From the IMG/VR virus record IMGVR_UViG_3300044858_005264, positions 1 through 20,401 of that record: a stretch of DNA of 20,401 nt; one strand, written 5' to 3'. The number at the start of each line of letters is the position of its first letter. Within the stretch, counting starts at the first letter, position 1. The notes beneath the pieces were generated by a model. That model worked only from the letters and a program-made list of their open reading frames with translations. It was not told the DNA's origin and searched no databases. The translations under genes were made by a program, and so were the position numbers. Positions 14,201 through 19,118 of the stretch are shown here, in pieces. Source of the stretch: a virus.

Positions 14201-15336
14201 TCCTGGGCTGCTGCAACGAGAGCTGGGTCCGAGGTTGTCTTTGTAATTACAATGTTATCTACAACGTAATAATCAGCGTCCTTTACAATGGTGACGGTGT
14301 CAATGTTTGTACCTGTGACCGTCTCCGTTGTAGTGTAGCTAACAGACTGAAGTTCAGAAGATACGTTGTTGTCCATAACCGTTGTGGTCGTGGTTCCATC
14401 GGTGTTCGTTGTAATGATCGGTGTGTCGCCGTTTTTAGCGTACACACCCATCACAACTTGGGTAACTGTTCCTGTGTTAGATGGATTAACGTCAATCACA
14501 ACGTTATTGGCTGGATTGATAATTACAAGACCAGGTCCTGATGTTTGAGGAGTATTCCAGCTTCCACCAATAGATACGCCGGTAGATCCTGTAGATGACG
14601 TAACAGTTGTTGTTCCTGTTGTAATCGTTACAGCACTTGTTGTGTTGTTAGTAAATGTCTCGGTAACTGTTGTAGACGTGTTTGCCGCGTTAGCTTCTGC
14701 CTGAGCAGTGGTTGCCGCTTCCTGTGCAGCAGTGACAATAGGTGTCTGTGTTGCGACTGCAGCGGAAGCCTCGGTGACTGCTACCTGTGCAGTTGTAACC
14801 TGCGTGGTAGCCGTCGCAATCTGGGCGGTTGCCTCGGTGACCTGCGTGGTTGCAGTTGTAAGAGAAGTTTGAGCAGATTCCTGCGCTTGCTCAGCGGAAG
14901 CCGCCTCGGTAACCTGTGTAGTTGCATTTGTAACCGCTGCTGTAACAGTTTCGGTTGGTGAGGTAACGGTAGATAAAACAGTGGTTACCTGTTCTATTTT
15001 TGTCTCTAACGTGTTACTATTTGTATCAACCGAAGACGAAAGGGATGATGATGGACTGGATGTCGTTTGCTGTTGGGTTTCTTGCGAACTTTGCGTTCCT
15101 TGGGATTGTTGCGACGTTTGTTGCTGTGAAGGCTGTGAAGGATCAGAAGAAGTAGAGTTCGTTGTGGTTGGCGAGCTATCACCGGTACCTGTTGTTTGGG
15201 TGCCGGTGGTATTTTCTTCTGCGTGAGCTGAGTTAGAAGAAAACACAAGTCCAATACCAGCCACACCTGTAGCTAGTAATAACCTACCTTTATTTCTTGA
15301 TTCGCGCTCTCCCTCGCCTTTTTGGCGGAGCGACAT
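11221..15336 (-). CDS. Giant secreted modular surface protein (signal peptide, coiled coils, PA14, FN3, 18-residue repeats)
   Basis: The 1371-residue protein opens with a Sec signal peptide: basic start, hydrophobic core 'LLLATGVAGIGLVFSS', cleavage expected after 'AHA' (37-39). A Ser/Thr/Gln-rich linker (40-108) follows. Ala/Thr/Gln-rich coiled-coil-like stretches cover about 110-220, 371-570 and 721-810, with a beta-rich region between at 222-366. A PA14 domain (574-720) has the Asp648-Asp649 pair in 'PADDGVKLYLDG' that in PA14 adhesins binds calcium and sugar. An FN3 domain (812-916) is followed by a Pro/Asp/Glu/Thr linker (917-1100), five exact 18-residue repeats (1103-1192), a hydrophobic Ala-rich helix (1283-1316), a Gly-rich stretch and a strongly basic tail. 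No LPXTG motif or cysteine is seen. AGGAAG precedes the ATG. It could be a host-surface adhesin made during infection or an unusual fibre. Confidence 0.8.
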   Translation of the reverse strand: MSLRQKGEGERESRNKGRLLLATGVAGIGLVFSSNSAHAEENTTGTQTTGTGDSSPTTTNSTSSDPSQPSQQQTSQQSQGTQSSQETQQQTTSSPSSSLSSSVDTNSNTLETKIEQVTTVLSTVTSPTETVTAAVTNATTQVTEAASAEQAQESAQTSLTTATTQVTEATAQIATATTQVTTAQVAVTEASAAVATQTPIVTAAQEAATTAQAEANAANTSTTVTETFTNNTTSAVTITTGTTTVTSSTGSTGVSIGGSWNTPQTSGPGLVIINPANNVVIDVNPSNTGTVTQVVMGVYAKNGDTPIITTNTDGTTTTTVMDNNVSSELQSVSYTTTETVTGTNIDTVTIVKDADYYVVDNIVITKTTSDPALVAAAQEANTTLATEQATLTTLQTTETTATQALTTAQTTLSTAQAAEATAQAQVITATQQVEVATATTKVEGDQAAVAVADAQVTVSNAVVPVITATLETVKAVDITPTTATSTAITTAETAITEAATAIAAADAKKDVADGLQAAAGATTTVTSATEVVADKTAVLAAAETAVDAQEVVVATAQTTKDTAQTVVDTNTSQGLKVEVYSVQGQNNAPSIPVGATPILTTTDTNGISEQWGGGTIAGSNRSEDTVVKYTGIWTPQYTGTQYVYAPADDGVKLYLDGELVINDWHDKGGGGSTVDVVTAVGTSKVFELWYYENGGGAHVAFMRYTSSGTWEVVPGTEFTTSNATQEQKDALASAVATLNTETAVLTSLETTETQAQTNLTSAQATLVLAQSAETARTEYVALAQTAITETQEAITAVATAQTVVQTELINQTPVNAPSNVQVTQLSNGDVQVTWTAPTGLVMPERYAVSWSVGGAGWGIATGNAGDANALNTSIVIPASLFEGTGGLDKTYQITVRSDNDSLAKYSEQVSTQLLVADPTPAPPTNNGGSSQSTPDPAPTTPDATPSTDNTNPDTNSSDNNNETTPDPTPTNPTPQEPETEPEQPDEPVEPTPDQTEPSPEQTDPDDDSSSPDDNTTTPIEIENPADPDVDPLDPVDPDGPTEPENPVEPEPETEEPETPEEETPIDPEPEQPETPVDPEPTPEEETPSEDNTPTEEEITEEVDDALADGKVTADEVEAIAESMAADGEVSAEETDQLVEALSEDGKLTTNEVASVLDALAGDGEVSKEDVAAIVALVSGDGNLTSAEKDIVADALVEQFAGDKGVDVNAVAEAGIDLADLPPDTPIELNNGVVITAEVGNAFETLANPEELIGAIFSDPGQVLLALGSLGSDMSEEEREESEDVIVAAVVVTGIAVQSAVNAAAGAAQLAAASAASTGGGAPSGGGSKGGGAGGPAAPRNDGGAPLGKEGGTKPKKQVKKQNKIKPRRRPK
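11761..12030 (-). repeat. Five tandem 54-bp units encoding 18-residue Asp-Gly repeats
   Basis: Within the giant protein, Asp-Gly pairs recur at residues 1108, 1126, 1144, 1162 and 1180, exactly 18 apart. Each unit reads like 'DGKVTADEVEAIAES' or 'DGEVSKEDVAAIVAL': a DGx(V/L)(T/S)xxE loop followed by a short helix. A degenerate sixth unit may follow at about 1202. The loop resembles half of an EF-hand or dockerin calcium loop, but the acidic residues before the Gly are fewer than in a true EF-hand. DNA identity between units is only partial, so the repeat is old or under codon drift. Confidence 0.75.
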
Positions 15337-15343
15337 TTACTTC

Positions 15344-15619
15344 CTAATTATTAGTATCTGTATCAGTATTGGGTATGTATGAAGGGTGGGCTTCTTTGTC
15401 TGGCCACGTCATCGCGCGGACATCAAACGCTAGGGTCATTACCTCGTTAACGAGGTCCTCTACTACGATGAGTAGGTCTGCACGTCGATCTACGTTGATT
15501 GGATCTACAAGCTCCTCTCTTACAATTGCAACAGTATTGACGCACGCTGAAAGTCGTTGTTGGTTGCGAGCGAGCGCCTCCAAGAACAACGGATGATTGT
15601 ATGGACTGTCATCGTGCAT
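15344..15619 (-). CDS. Unknown helical protein, 91 aa
   Basis: The product begins MHDDSPYNHPLFLEALARNQ, has two long helices ('QQRLSACVNTVAIVREELV', 'RRADLLIVVEDLVNEVMTLA') and a polar tail with Thr-Asp repeats (TDTDTNN). No membrane segment or family is recognised. There is no Shine-Dalgarno; a TAAAAT box lies 7 nt before the ATG, which suits a leaderless transcript. Its stop is 7 nt before the giant gene, with which it is probably co-transcribed. Confidence 0.65.
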   Translation of the reverse strand: MHDDSPYNHPLFLEALARNQQRLSACVNTVAIVREELVDPINVDRRADLLIVVEDLVNEVMTLAFDVRAMTWPDKEAHPSYIPNTDTDTNN

Positions 15620-15626
15620 GTAGATA

Positions 15627-15632
15627 ATTTTA
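15627..15632 (-). promoter_or_regulatory. -10 box for leaderless start of the 91-aa gene and giant-gene operon
   Basis: TAAAAT on the minus strand ends 7 nt before the ATG at 15619, and no ribosome-binding site is present between. No clear -35 is seen. The position would put the transcript 5' end at or near the A of the start codon. Confidence 0.4.
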
Positions 15633-15661
15633 CACGCTAAAGGTAGATATGACTTGTCTTA

Positions 15662-16009
15662 TTACTCTGTTTCTTTAACTTCTTCTACGACCTGTCTGCC
15701 AAAATACATAATAATTGAGAGGACAGCAATGGTAAGTCCAATGACGATATACCACGCAAATAAACCTAGAGTAGCAGCAATGAGAAGCATCGCCGCAGGT
15801 ACGAGATATGAGACGAGTTCACCGCGAACATTAGGAATATCCTTGAGAGAGTGCTCGACGTAAAGCTTAACGGTCAACGGCCAAAAGGCTGCACTAAGAA
15901 ATACGACTATGAAAAAGGCAGTAATAGCCTCATCGTCCGCATCGGAAAGGAGCTTGTTTGTCTCCTCGGTCGCCTTAAGGTTGCGATAAACCAGGTAGGT
16001 TAGTAGCAT
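15662..16009 (-). CDS. Multi-TM membrane protein, 115 aa
   Basis: The product has a polar N-terminal helix (8-27), a hydrophobic helix at about 29-50 ('AFFIVVFLSAAFWPLTV'), a short charged loop, and a long hydrophobic region (66-104) that can form two helices. The end is acidic (EEVKETE). Three membrane spans are likely. No family is recognised. A perfect TATAAT lies 6 nt before the ATG with no Shine-Dalgarno, so translation is probably leaderless. It is the first leftward gene from the divergent spacer. Confidence 0.65.
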   Translation of the reverse strand: MLLTYLVYRNLKATEETNKLLSDADDEAITAFFIVVFLSAAFWPLTVKLYVEHSLKDIPNVRGELVSYLVPAAMLLIAATLGLFAWYIVIGLTIAVLSIIMYFGRQVVEEVKETE

Positions 16010-16015
16010 AGATTT

Positions 16016-16021
16016 ATTATA
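16016..16021 (-). promoter_or_regulatory. -10 box for leaderless start of the 115-aa membrane protein
   Basis: A perfect TATAAT on the minus strand ends 6 nt before the ATG at 16009, placing the predicted transcript start on the start codon. A weak TTTGCC (16044-16039) lies 17 nt upstream as a possible -35. Confidence 0.55.
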
Positions 16022-16318
16022 TCAGGTCGACAGACTAGGGCAAAAATAGGGTGAGCGGCCCTGGGTCATACTAAGCGGAAACAGCAAAAAATAATCACTT
16101 ACGATAGGGAAGATAAGGTAGATCCTACTAAGCAAAGAAGTGAAAGCAAAATGTAAAAAACGCTTAGTATCCTGATACTTATATATCGTGTATCTATGAA
16201 TCGAGATTATTATTAGTTTACGTGTATAAGGTCTAAGAGTAGAGCTAACGAGAAATATAGTCTCAATTTATAGTTTCATAATTTATAGTAGTTATAGTAT
16301 ACAAATCATAAGAAGTAG

Positions 16319-16324
16319 TATATT
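16319..16324 (+). promoter_or_regulatory. Probable -10 box for the rightward operon
   Basis: TATATT ends just before an ATG at 16325, so that ATG would lie upstream of the transcript. The expected transcript start near 16331 leaves the AAAGGAG ribosome-binding site (16337-16343) and the ATG at 16349 intact. No good -35 is visible. Confidence 0.4.
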
Positions 16325-16348
16325 ATGACTCTAACGAAAGGAGTTTCT

Positions 16349-16540
16349 ATGATTGAACAATGGGGTACCGAGGTTGCTCTAGTCATCGCAGTGGTGACTG
16401 GAATCTTTGTTCTTCAGGTTGGGAAGAAGGAAATGAACAAGACCAGTTTGGGAAGATGGTTTCAGTTTATTCTTGCTGCCTGCCTGCTTATCTCAGTCGC
16501 AATGTACTTTGGATTGCGTATGTCAGGAGTTAATCCTTGA
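16349..16540 (+). CDS. Two-TM small membrane protein, 63 aa
   Basis: The frame is open from 16325, but the ATG at 16349 is preferred because AAAGGAG lies 5 nt before it. The product has two hydrophobic helices (7-24 'TEVALVIAVVTGIFVLQV', 38-55 'FQFILAACLLISVAMYFG') joined by a basic loop (KKEMNKTSLGR), so the loop is expected inside and both ends outside, or the protein acts as a holin-like hairpin. No family is recognised. Its stop overlaps the TTG of the next gene by 4 nt. Confidence 0.65.
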   Translation: MIEQWGTEVALVIAVVTGIFVLQVGKKEMNKTSLGRWFQFILAACLLISVAMYFGLRMSGVNP

Positions 16541-16992
16541 GCAGCAACCCATTTGACTTTATGGATTTCTCACTAGAAGAAGCAACGGGTGAGGATGAAC
16601 GGCTAAGAAATAAGCCAGTCGAGCGAGATGGACGGATCTGCCTTTGCGGGCACCCAATGTCTCGTCACACGATTATCAACGGAATGGTTTTCTGTAAGCC
16701 GACTCGTATGGAGTGCCCATGCAAGAAGGCTCGTGCGGTTATCGAGTGTAACGATGTGAGACCGTTCCTAAGGAAGACTGAAGGTGCAGGTCCCATGCAC
16801 GCGTTGGGTCGAGGACTTGCCGCTGCAGTAACTAAAGGATTTGAGATTACCTGGCTGGTTGATAAGAAGTGTGACCGTTGCGGTACGGAAGGTCCCGTGT
16901 CTCCTGTCCCTGTAACTCAACGAGGCATATCAACAAGTAAGGCAACTGGGTTTGATGCCCTATTGTGTCAAGCCTGTAGGCAGGAGGTCTAG
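16537..16992 (+). CDS. Cys-rich zinc-binding protein, 151 aa
   Basis: Two metal-binding clusters are visible. The first has 'ICLCGHPMSRH' (34-44) with Cys53, Cys60 and Cys62 ('ECPCKKA'); the second is a zinc ribbon with 'CDRC' (112-115) and 'CQAC' (144-147). The N terminus is acidic. The TTG start lies within TTGA, overlapping the upstream stop, with AGGAG about 8 nt before it. No family name can be given. It is the first of three consecutive rightward genes for Cys-rich small proteins, counting the interruption by the glycosyltransferase. Confidence 0.65.
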   Translation: MSSNPFDFMDFSLEEATGEDERLRNKPVERDGRICLCGHPMSRHTIINGMVFCKPTRMECPCKKARAVIECNDVRPFLRKTEGAGPMHALGRGLAAAVTKGFEITWLVDKKCDRCGTEGPVSPVPVTQRGISTSKATGFDALLCQACRQEV

Positions 16993-17130
16993 GTGATTAA
17001 GCTACAGAGCCCGTTTATTGTGACAAGAAAAAAGCCAAGGCTAATTAGCGTCAGGTGTTTTCATTGCGGTAGAAATGTGTATGTTACTCAAGAAAAGCTT
17101 CGAGTAACTAACTTCTGTGAGGAGTGCTGA
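16993..17130 (+). CDS. Zinc-ribbon small protein, 45 aa
   Basis: A GTG placed directly after the preceding TAG and 6 nt after AGGAGG opens a 45-residue frame. It has 'CFHC' (22-25) and 'CEEC' (42-45), a four-Cys zinc ribbon with a basic N terminus (TRKKPR). The last Cys is the last residue. Its TGA overlaps the next ATG (TGATG). The strong ribosome-binding site and exact fit make it very likely real. Function unknown. Confidence 0.7.
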   Translation: MIKLQSPFIVTRKKPRLISVRCFHCGRNVYVTQEKLRVTNFCEEC

Positions 17131-17813
17131 TGCCAGCGGTAAGCAGTGCCGAGAACATTCCACATTACGATGTAGTGATTGCTACTCCAGGAACTTCAAT
17201 GAAGGCTGAGTACGTTAAAAGCTTGGTGAGTACCTGCGCGACACTTGATGATCTAGGAATCACCTACACGTTTCTCAATCGTCAGTCCTCCTTTGTAGCG
17301 ACTGCCCGTGAGCTAACCGCCATTGATTCTTCCTTGCACGACTATGATGTATCTTCCATTGGTTCAGGGAGATTTACCTACAACAAGATTTTTTGGATTG
17401 ACTCGGATATTGAATGGGAACCTGTTGATTTCATAAAGCTATACAGTTCAGATCTTCCTATCGTCTCTGGGCTGTACCAACTTGACACTGCCGGATCTGT
17501 TGCAGTAGGTTTCCCCAACAAGCACGGAGTCCCTACTCGCGTAAACAAGATCGAGTTCCTTCTTCATGAAGAACCTGTAGAGGTCGGTGGAGTTGGATTT
17601 GGTTTTCTTGCGGTGAAGACTGGAGTCTTCGAAGATCTTCCTCGACCTTGGTTCCTCATTGCAAAGATTAGGTGGGAACCTACTCGAGACCTAAAGGTTA
17701 ACATGGGAGAAGATTACTCCTGGTGTGAACTTGCTAAGGCTAATGGATACAAGATCTGGCTAGACCCAACGGTGAAGGTTCGTCATCATAAGGAGACGGT
17801 GTACGAGATCTAA
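17130..17813 (+). CDS. GT-A-fold glycosyltransferase-like protein (paralogue of the gene at 1165)
   Basis: The ATG at 17130 (TGATG overlap, GAGGAG upstream) is preferred to an upstream GTG at 17124. The 227 residues contain 'YDVVIATPGT' (13-22), the DxD motif 'FWIDSDIEWEPVDF' (88-101), 'GEDYSWCELAKANGYKIWLD' (193-212) and a His pair (219-220). Each landmark matches the protein at 1165-1995 in the same order ('MFIDADISFDPIDV', 'SEDYTFCRRWQALGGKIWID', 'SHH'), so both are of one family of GT2-like enzymes. The acceptor is unknown. Confidence 0.75.
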   Translation: MPAVSSAENIPHYDVVIATPGTSMKAEYVKSLVSTCATLDDLGITYTFLNRQSSFVATARELTAIDSSLHDYDVSSIGSGRFTYNKIFWIDSDIEWEPVDFIKLYSSDLPIVSGLYQLDTAGSVAVGFPNKHGVPTRVNKIEFLLHEEPVEVGGVGFGFLAVKTGVFEDLPRPWFLIAKIRWEPTRDLKVNMGEDYSWCELAKANGYKIWLDPTVKVRHHKETVYEI

Positions 17814-18184
17814 TGCCAGTTAAAGATAGTGACAACCCTCTGCTCTATAAGGGACCTCGGACTCCAGTAGTCATGTCCCGTATTTGCGGATTTTGTAATG
17901 CAAGGGACTGTGACAAGTGCTGTCACGAGATTCCTTACTTTGAGAAACTGTGGATTTGCCCCTGTGAGTGTAACAAGGGTTGGATACCACAGGATTTAGG
18001 ATCTGCTGTAACGATAAAGAAACGGAGAACAAATGAAGTGCGAGATGTGCGACTATCAGGAGAAGCCGGACAACCTTCAGAAGATAGTACTTCAAGCGGA
18101 GACTTGCCAGCTTCGTCTATGCCGGAAGGCGAAGGTAGTTTGGAGGGACGGACAGATGACATTGACAATGACTCCTCAGGATAA
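17813..18184 (+). CDS. Cys-rich protein with acidic tail, 123 aa
   Basis: The ATG overlaps the upstream stop (TAATG). The first 60 residues are dense in cysteine: 'ICGFCNARDCDKCCHEI' (24-40) and 'WICPCECNKGW' (48-57), probably binding two metals. From about residue 74 on the frame overlaps the next gene and becomes Ser/Gly/Glu/Asp-rich with no structure. So the N-terminal part is well supported, while the tail may be only tolerated readthrough of the overlap. No family is recognised. Confidence 0.6.
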   Translation: MPVKDSDNPLLYKGPRTPVVMSRICGFCNARDCDKCCHEIPYFEKLWICPCECNKGWIPQDLGSAVTIKKRRTNEVRDVRLSGEAGQPSEDSTSSGDLPASSMPEGEGSLEGRTDDIDNDSSG

Positions 18185-18338
18185 CGAGACTGTTTTTGGA
18201 GTAGAGATTAAGGATGTTCCTCCAGCCCCTGTTCCTCCAATTTCGATACCAAGGCACCTAAAGTCTAACACGATTGTAGAAGATCTTTCCCTATCAGCCA
18301 ATGTAAAAGATGAGGACACAGATGAGCAGCGACAATAA
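18033..18338 (+). CDS. Zinc-binding small protein, 101 aa
   Basis: The ATG has GGAGAA 5 nt before it. The N terminus has 'MKCEMCDYQEK' (Cys3, Cys6) and 'AETCQLRLCRKAKVVW' (Cys25, Cys30), a plausible four-Cys zinc site, followed by a Pro-rich linker ('VPPAPVPPISIP') and an acidic end. Its first 152 nt lie inside the 3' part of the upstream gene in a different frame. No family is recognised. Confidence 0.6.
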   Translation: MKCEMCDYQEKPDNLQKIVLQAETCQLRLCRKAKVVWRDGQMTLTMTPQDNETVFGVEIKDVPPAPVPPISIPRHLKSNTIVEDLSLSANVKDEDTDEQRQ

Positions 18339-18609
18339 AGAGCTAGACCGGTTGGTCGACAGAATGGCTTATGCCATGAAGACCATGTCATTCTCCCCTG
18401 ACAATGAACAAAGAGTAGTAGAGCTTGAGCTAGCCGAGCGAGCAGTACGAAGTATCCTTAAGGATTGGTTTGAGTCTATAGACAACACCATGGACAAGAT
18501 GATTGATGACTGGGAAGCACGTATGGAAGGTGAAGAAACCTTCTACAGTCTTGGCATCCGTCGCGTTAAAGATATGATTCGCGGTGACGACTCGATAGGA
18601 ACTCCCTAA
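18322..18609 (+). CDS. Helical unknown protein, 95 aa
   Basis: The frame is open from 18310; the ATG at 18322 has GAGG 6 nt upstream and is preferred. The product starts MSSDNKELDRLVDRMAYAMK and is nearly all charged helix, with 'IDNTMDKMIDDWEARMEGEE' in the middle, ending in 'VKDMIRGDDSIGTP'. It is soluble, and no family is recognised. It overlaps the upstream gene by 17 nt and is followed by a 154-nt gap with a new promoter. Confidence 0.65.
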   Translation: MSSDNKELDRLVDRMAYAMKTMSFSPDNEQRVVELELAERAVRSILKDWFESIDNTMDKMIDDWEARMEGEETFYSLGIRRVKDMIRGDDSIGTP

Positions 18610-18639
18610 GCAGTTTGGTATTCTCCTCCGTTAGATTCA

Positions 18640-18645
18640 TATAAT
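18640..18645 (+). promoter_or_regulatory. Promoter -10 box for the holin-like gene
   Basis: TATAAT at 18640-18645, with a weaker TTGGTA at 18615-18620 (19 nt apart) as a possible -35. The transcript would have a leader of about 110 nt containing the hairpin at 18730-18746. Apart from these elements I see nothing in 18610-18763. Confidence 0.5.
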
Positions 18646-18729
18646 CTGTTTCTGAGGATACACCACCAGCGGCGCTTTCTCCTCTCTCATCAAAAATACT
18701 TCTCAAGTTTCCCGATACAGTTATCTTGT

Positions 18730-18762
18730 CGGACAACCTTTGTCCGCATAAGGAGATATCTC
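18730..18762 (+). promoter_or_regulatory. Leader hairpin and palindrome at the ribosome-binding site of the holin-like gene
   Basis: CGGACAA-CCT-TTGTCCG (18730-18746) forms a perfect 7-bp stem with a 3-nt loop. Immediately after it the perfect 10-bp palindrome GAGATATCTC (18753-18762) overlaps the AAGGAG ribosome-binding site. Both could limit or time translation of the holin-like gene, or one could be a protein-binding site. Confidence 0.5.
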
Positions 18763-18763
18763 T

Positions 18764-19024
18764 ATGGACAAACTACTTTCACCTAGCAACAAGGCAATGC
18801 TCGCTTCATGGGCACGTTCCTTTGTTGCAGCGGTAGTAGCGCTATACTCAGCAGGACAAACAGATCCTGCGATGTTACTTAATGCAGGAATCGCGGCAGT
18901 GGTTCCAGTAATCATTCGCTTCCTTAACAAGAAGGATCCAGCTTTCGGTCTTATTGCAAAGAAGGTTTTAGACGCAGCGCAAGCTGAGGTCGCAAAAAAG
19001 ACGAAGAAGAAAGCAGCGAAGTAA
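18764..19024 (+). CDS. Putative holin, 86 aa
   Basis: The 86-residue protein has two hydrophobic helices: 12-30 ('MLASWARSFVAAVVALYSAG') and 37-54 ('MLLNAGIAAVVPVIIRFLN'), a short polar turn, a 'NKKDPAFG' motif and a strongly Lys-rich tail (KKTKKKAAK). This layout, with 'SWARS' before the first helix and 'NxKDPxFG' after the second, I recognise from holin-like proteins of aquatic phages. The basic tail fits a holin with a cytoplasmic C terminus. It is about 12 kb from the endolysin and has its own promoter, leader hairpin and terminator, so its expression can be timed independently. Confidence 0.65.
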   Translation: MDKLLSPSNKAMLASWARSFVAAVVALYSAGQTDPAMLLNAGIAAVVPVIIRFLNKKDPAFGLIAKKVLDAAQAEVAKKTKKKAAK

Positions 19025-19039
19025 AGACCATTTAGGTCG

Positions 19040-19096
19040 AGGCAGTCTCCGGTCCCAGTCCTCTCCCCCGCGGATCGGAGACTGTCTCCTTTTTTA
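19040..19096 (+). terminator. Rho-independent terminator after the holin-like gene
   Basis: AGGCAGTCTCCG (19040-19051) pairs with CGGAGACTGTCT (19076-19087): 12 bp with one G-U pair and a 24-nt loop, followed by a T-run from 19090. It separates the holin unit from the packaging genes. Confidence 0.85.
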
Positions 19097-19104
19097 TTTA
19101 AAGA

Positions 19105-19113
19105 TACTATAGT
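19105..19113 (+). promoter_or_regulatory. -10-like box before the terminase-small-subunit-like gene
   Basis: Overlapping TACTAT (19105-19110) and TATAGT (19108-19113) lie 8 and 5 nt before the ATG at 19119. There is no Shine-Dalgarno, so the gene may be leaderless. No -35 is evident. Confidence 0.35.
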
Positions 19114-19118
19114 TTTCT

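Larger units (their letters stand above)
16010..16348. other. AT-rich divergent intergenic region with short repeats (possible replication or control region)
   Basis: This is the longest gene-free stretch. It separates leftward from rightward operons. The 8-mer TACTAAGC occurs at 16069-16076 and 16126-16133 and inverted at 16162-16169; the first and third belong to a perfect 10-bp inverted pair ATACTAAGCG/CGCTTAGTAT (16068-16077, 16161-16170). AGTATC-CT-GATACT at 16166-16179 is a palindrome of operator type. TTATAGT occurs three times (16268, 16283, 16292) in very AT-rich DNA next to the rightward promoter. I see no gene or tRNA here. Promoters lie at both edges. Origin or operator function is inference. 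Confidence 0.5.

Noticed and set aside
11483-15226. Several plus-strand and second minus-strand open frames inside the giant gene
   Set aside because: They are low-complexity mirrors of the Thr/Ala/Ser-rich coding sequence with no ribosome-binding sites and no recognisable motifs.
16010-16348. tRNA or small structured RNA in the divergent spacer
   Set aside because: No cloverleaf with a T-loop or CCA-like end could be traced; the short inverted repeats are too far apart or too short for a known RNA.
17124-17129. GTG at 17124 as start of the second glycosyltransferase
   Set aside because: The ATG at 17130 overlaps the upstream stop (TGATG) and has GAGGAG at normal spacing.
17813-18338. Programmed ribosomal frameshift joining the two Cys-rich genes
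   Set aside because: The second gene has its own ATG and ribosome-binding site, and no slippery heptamer with a downstream structure was seen near the join.
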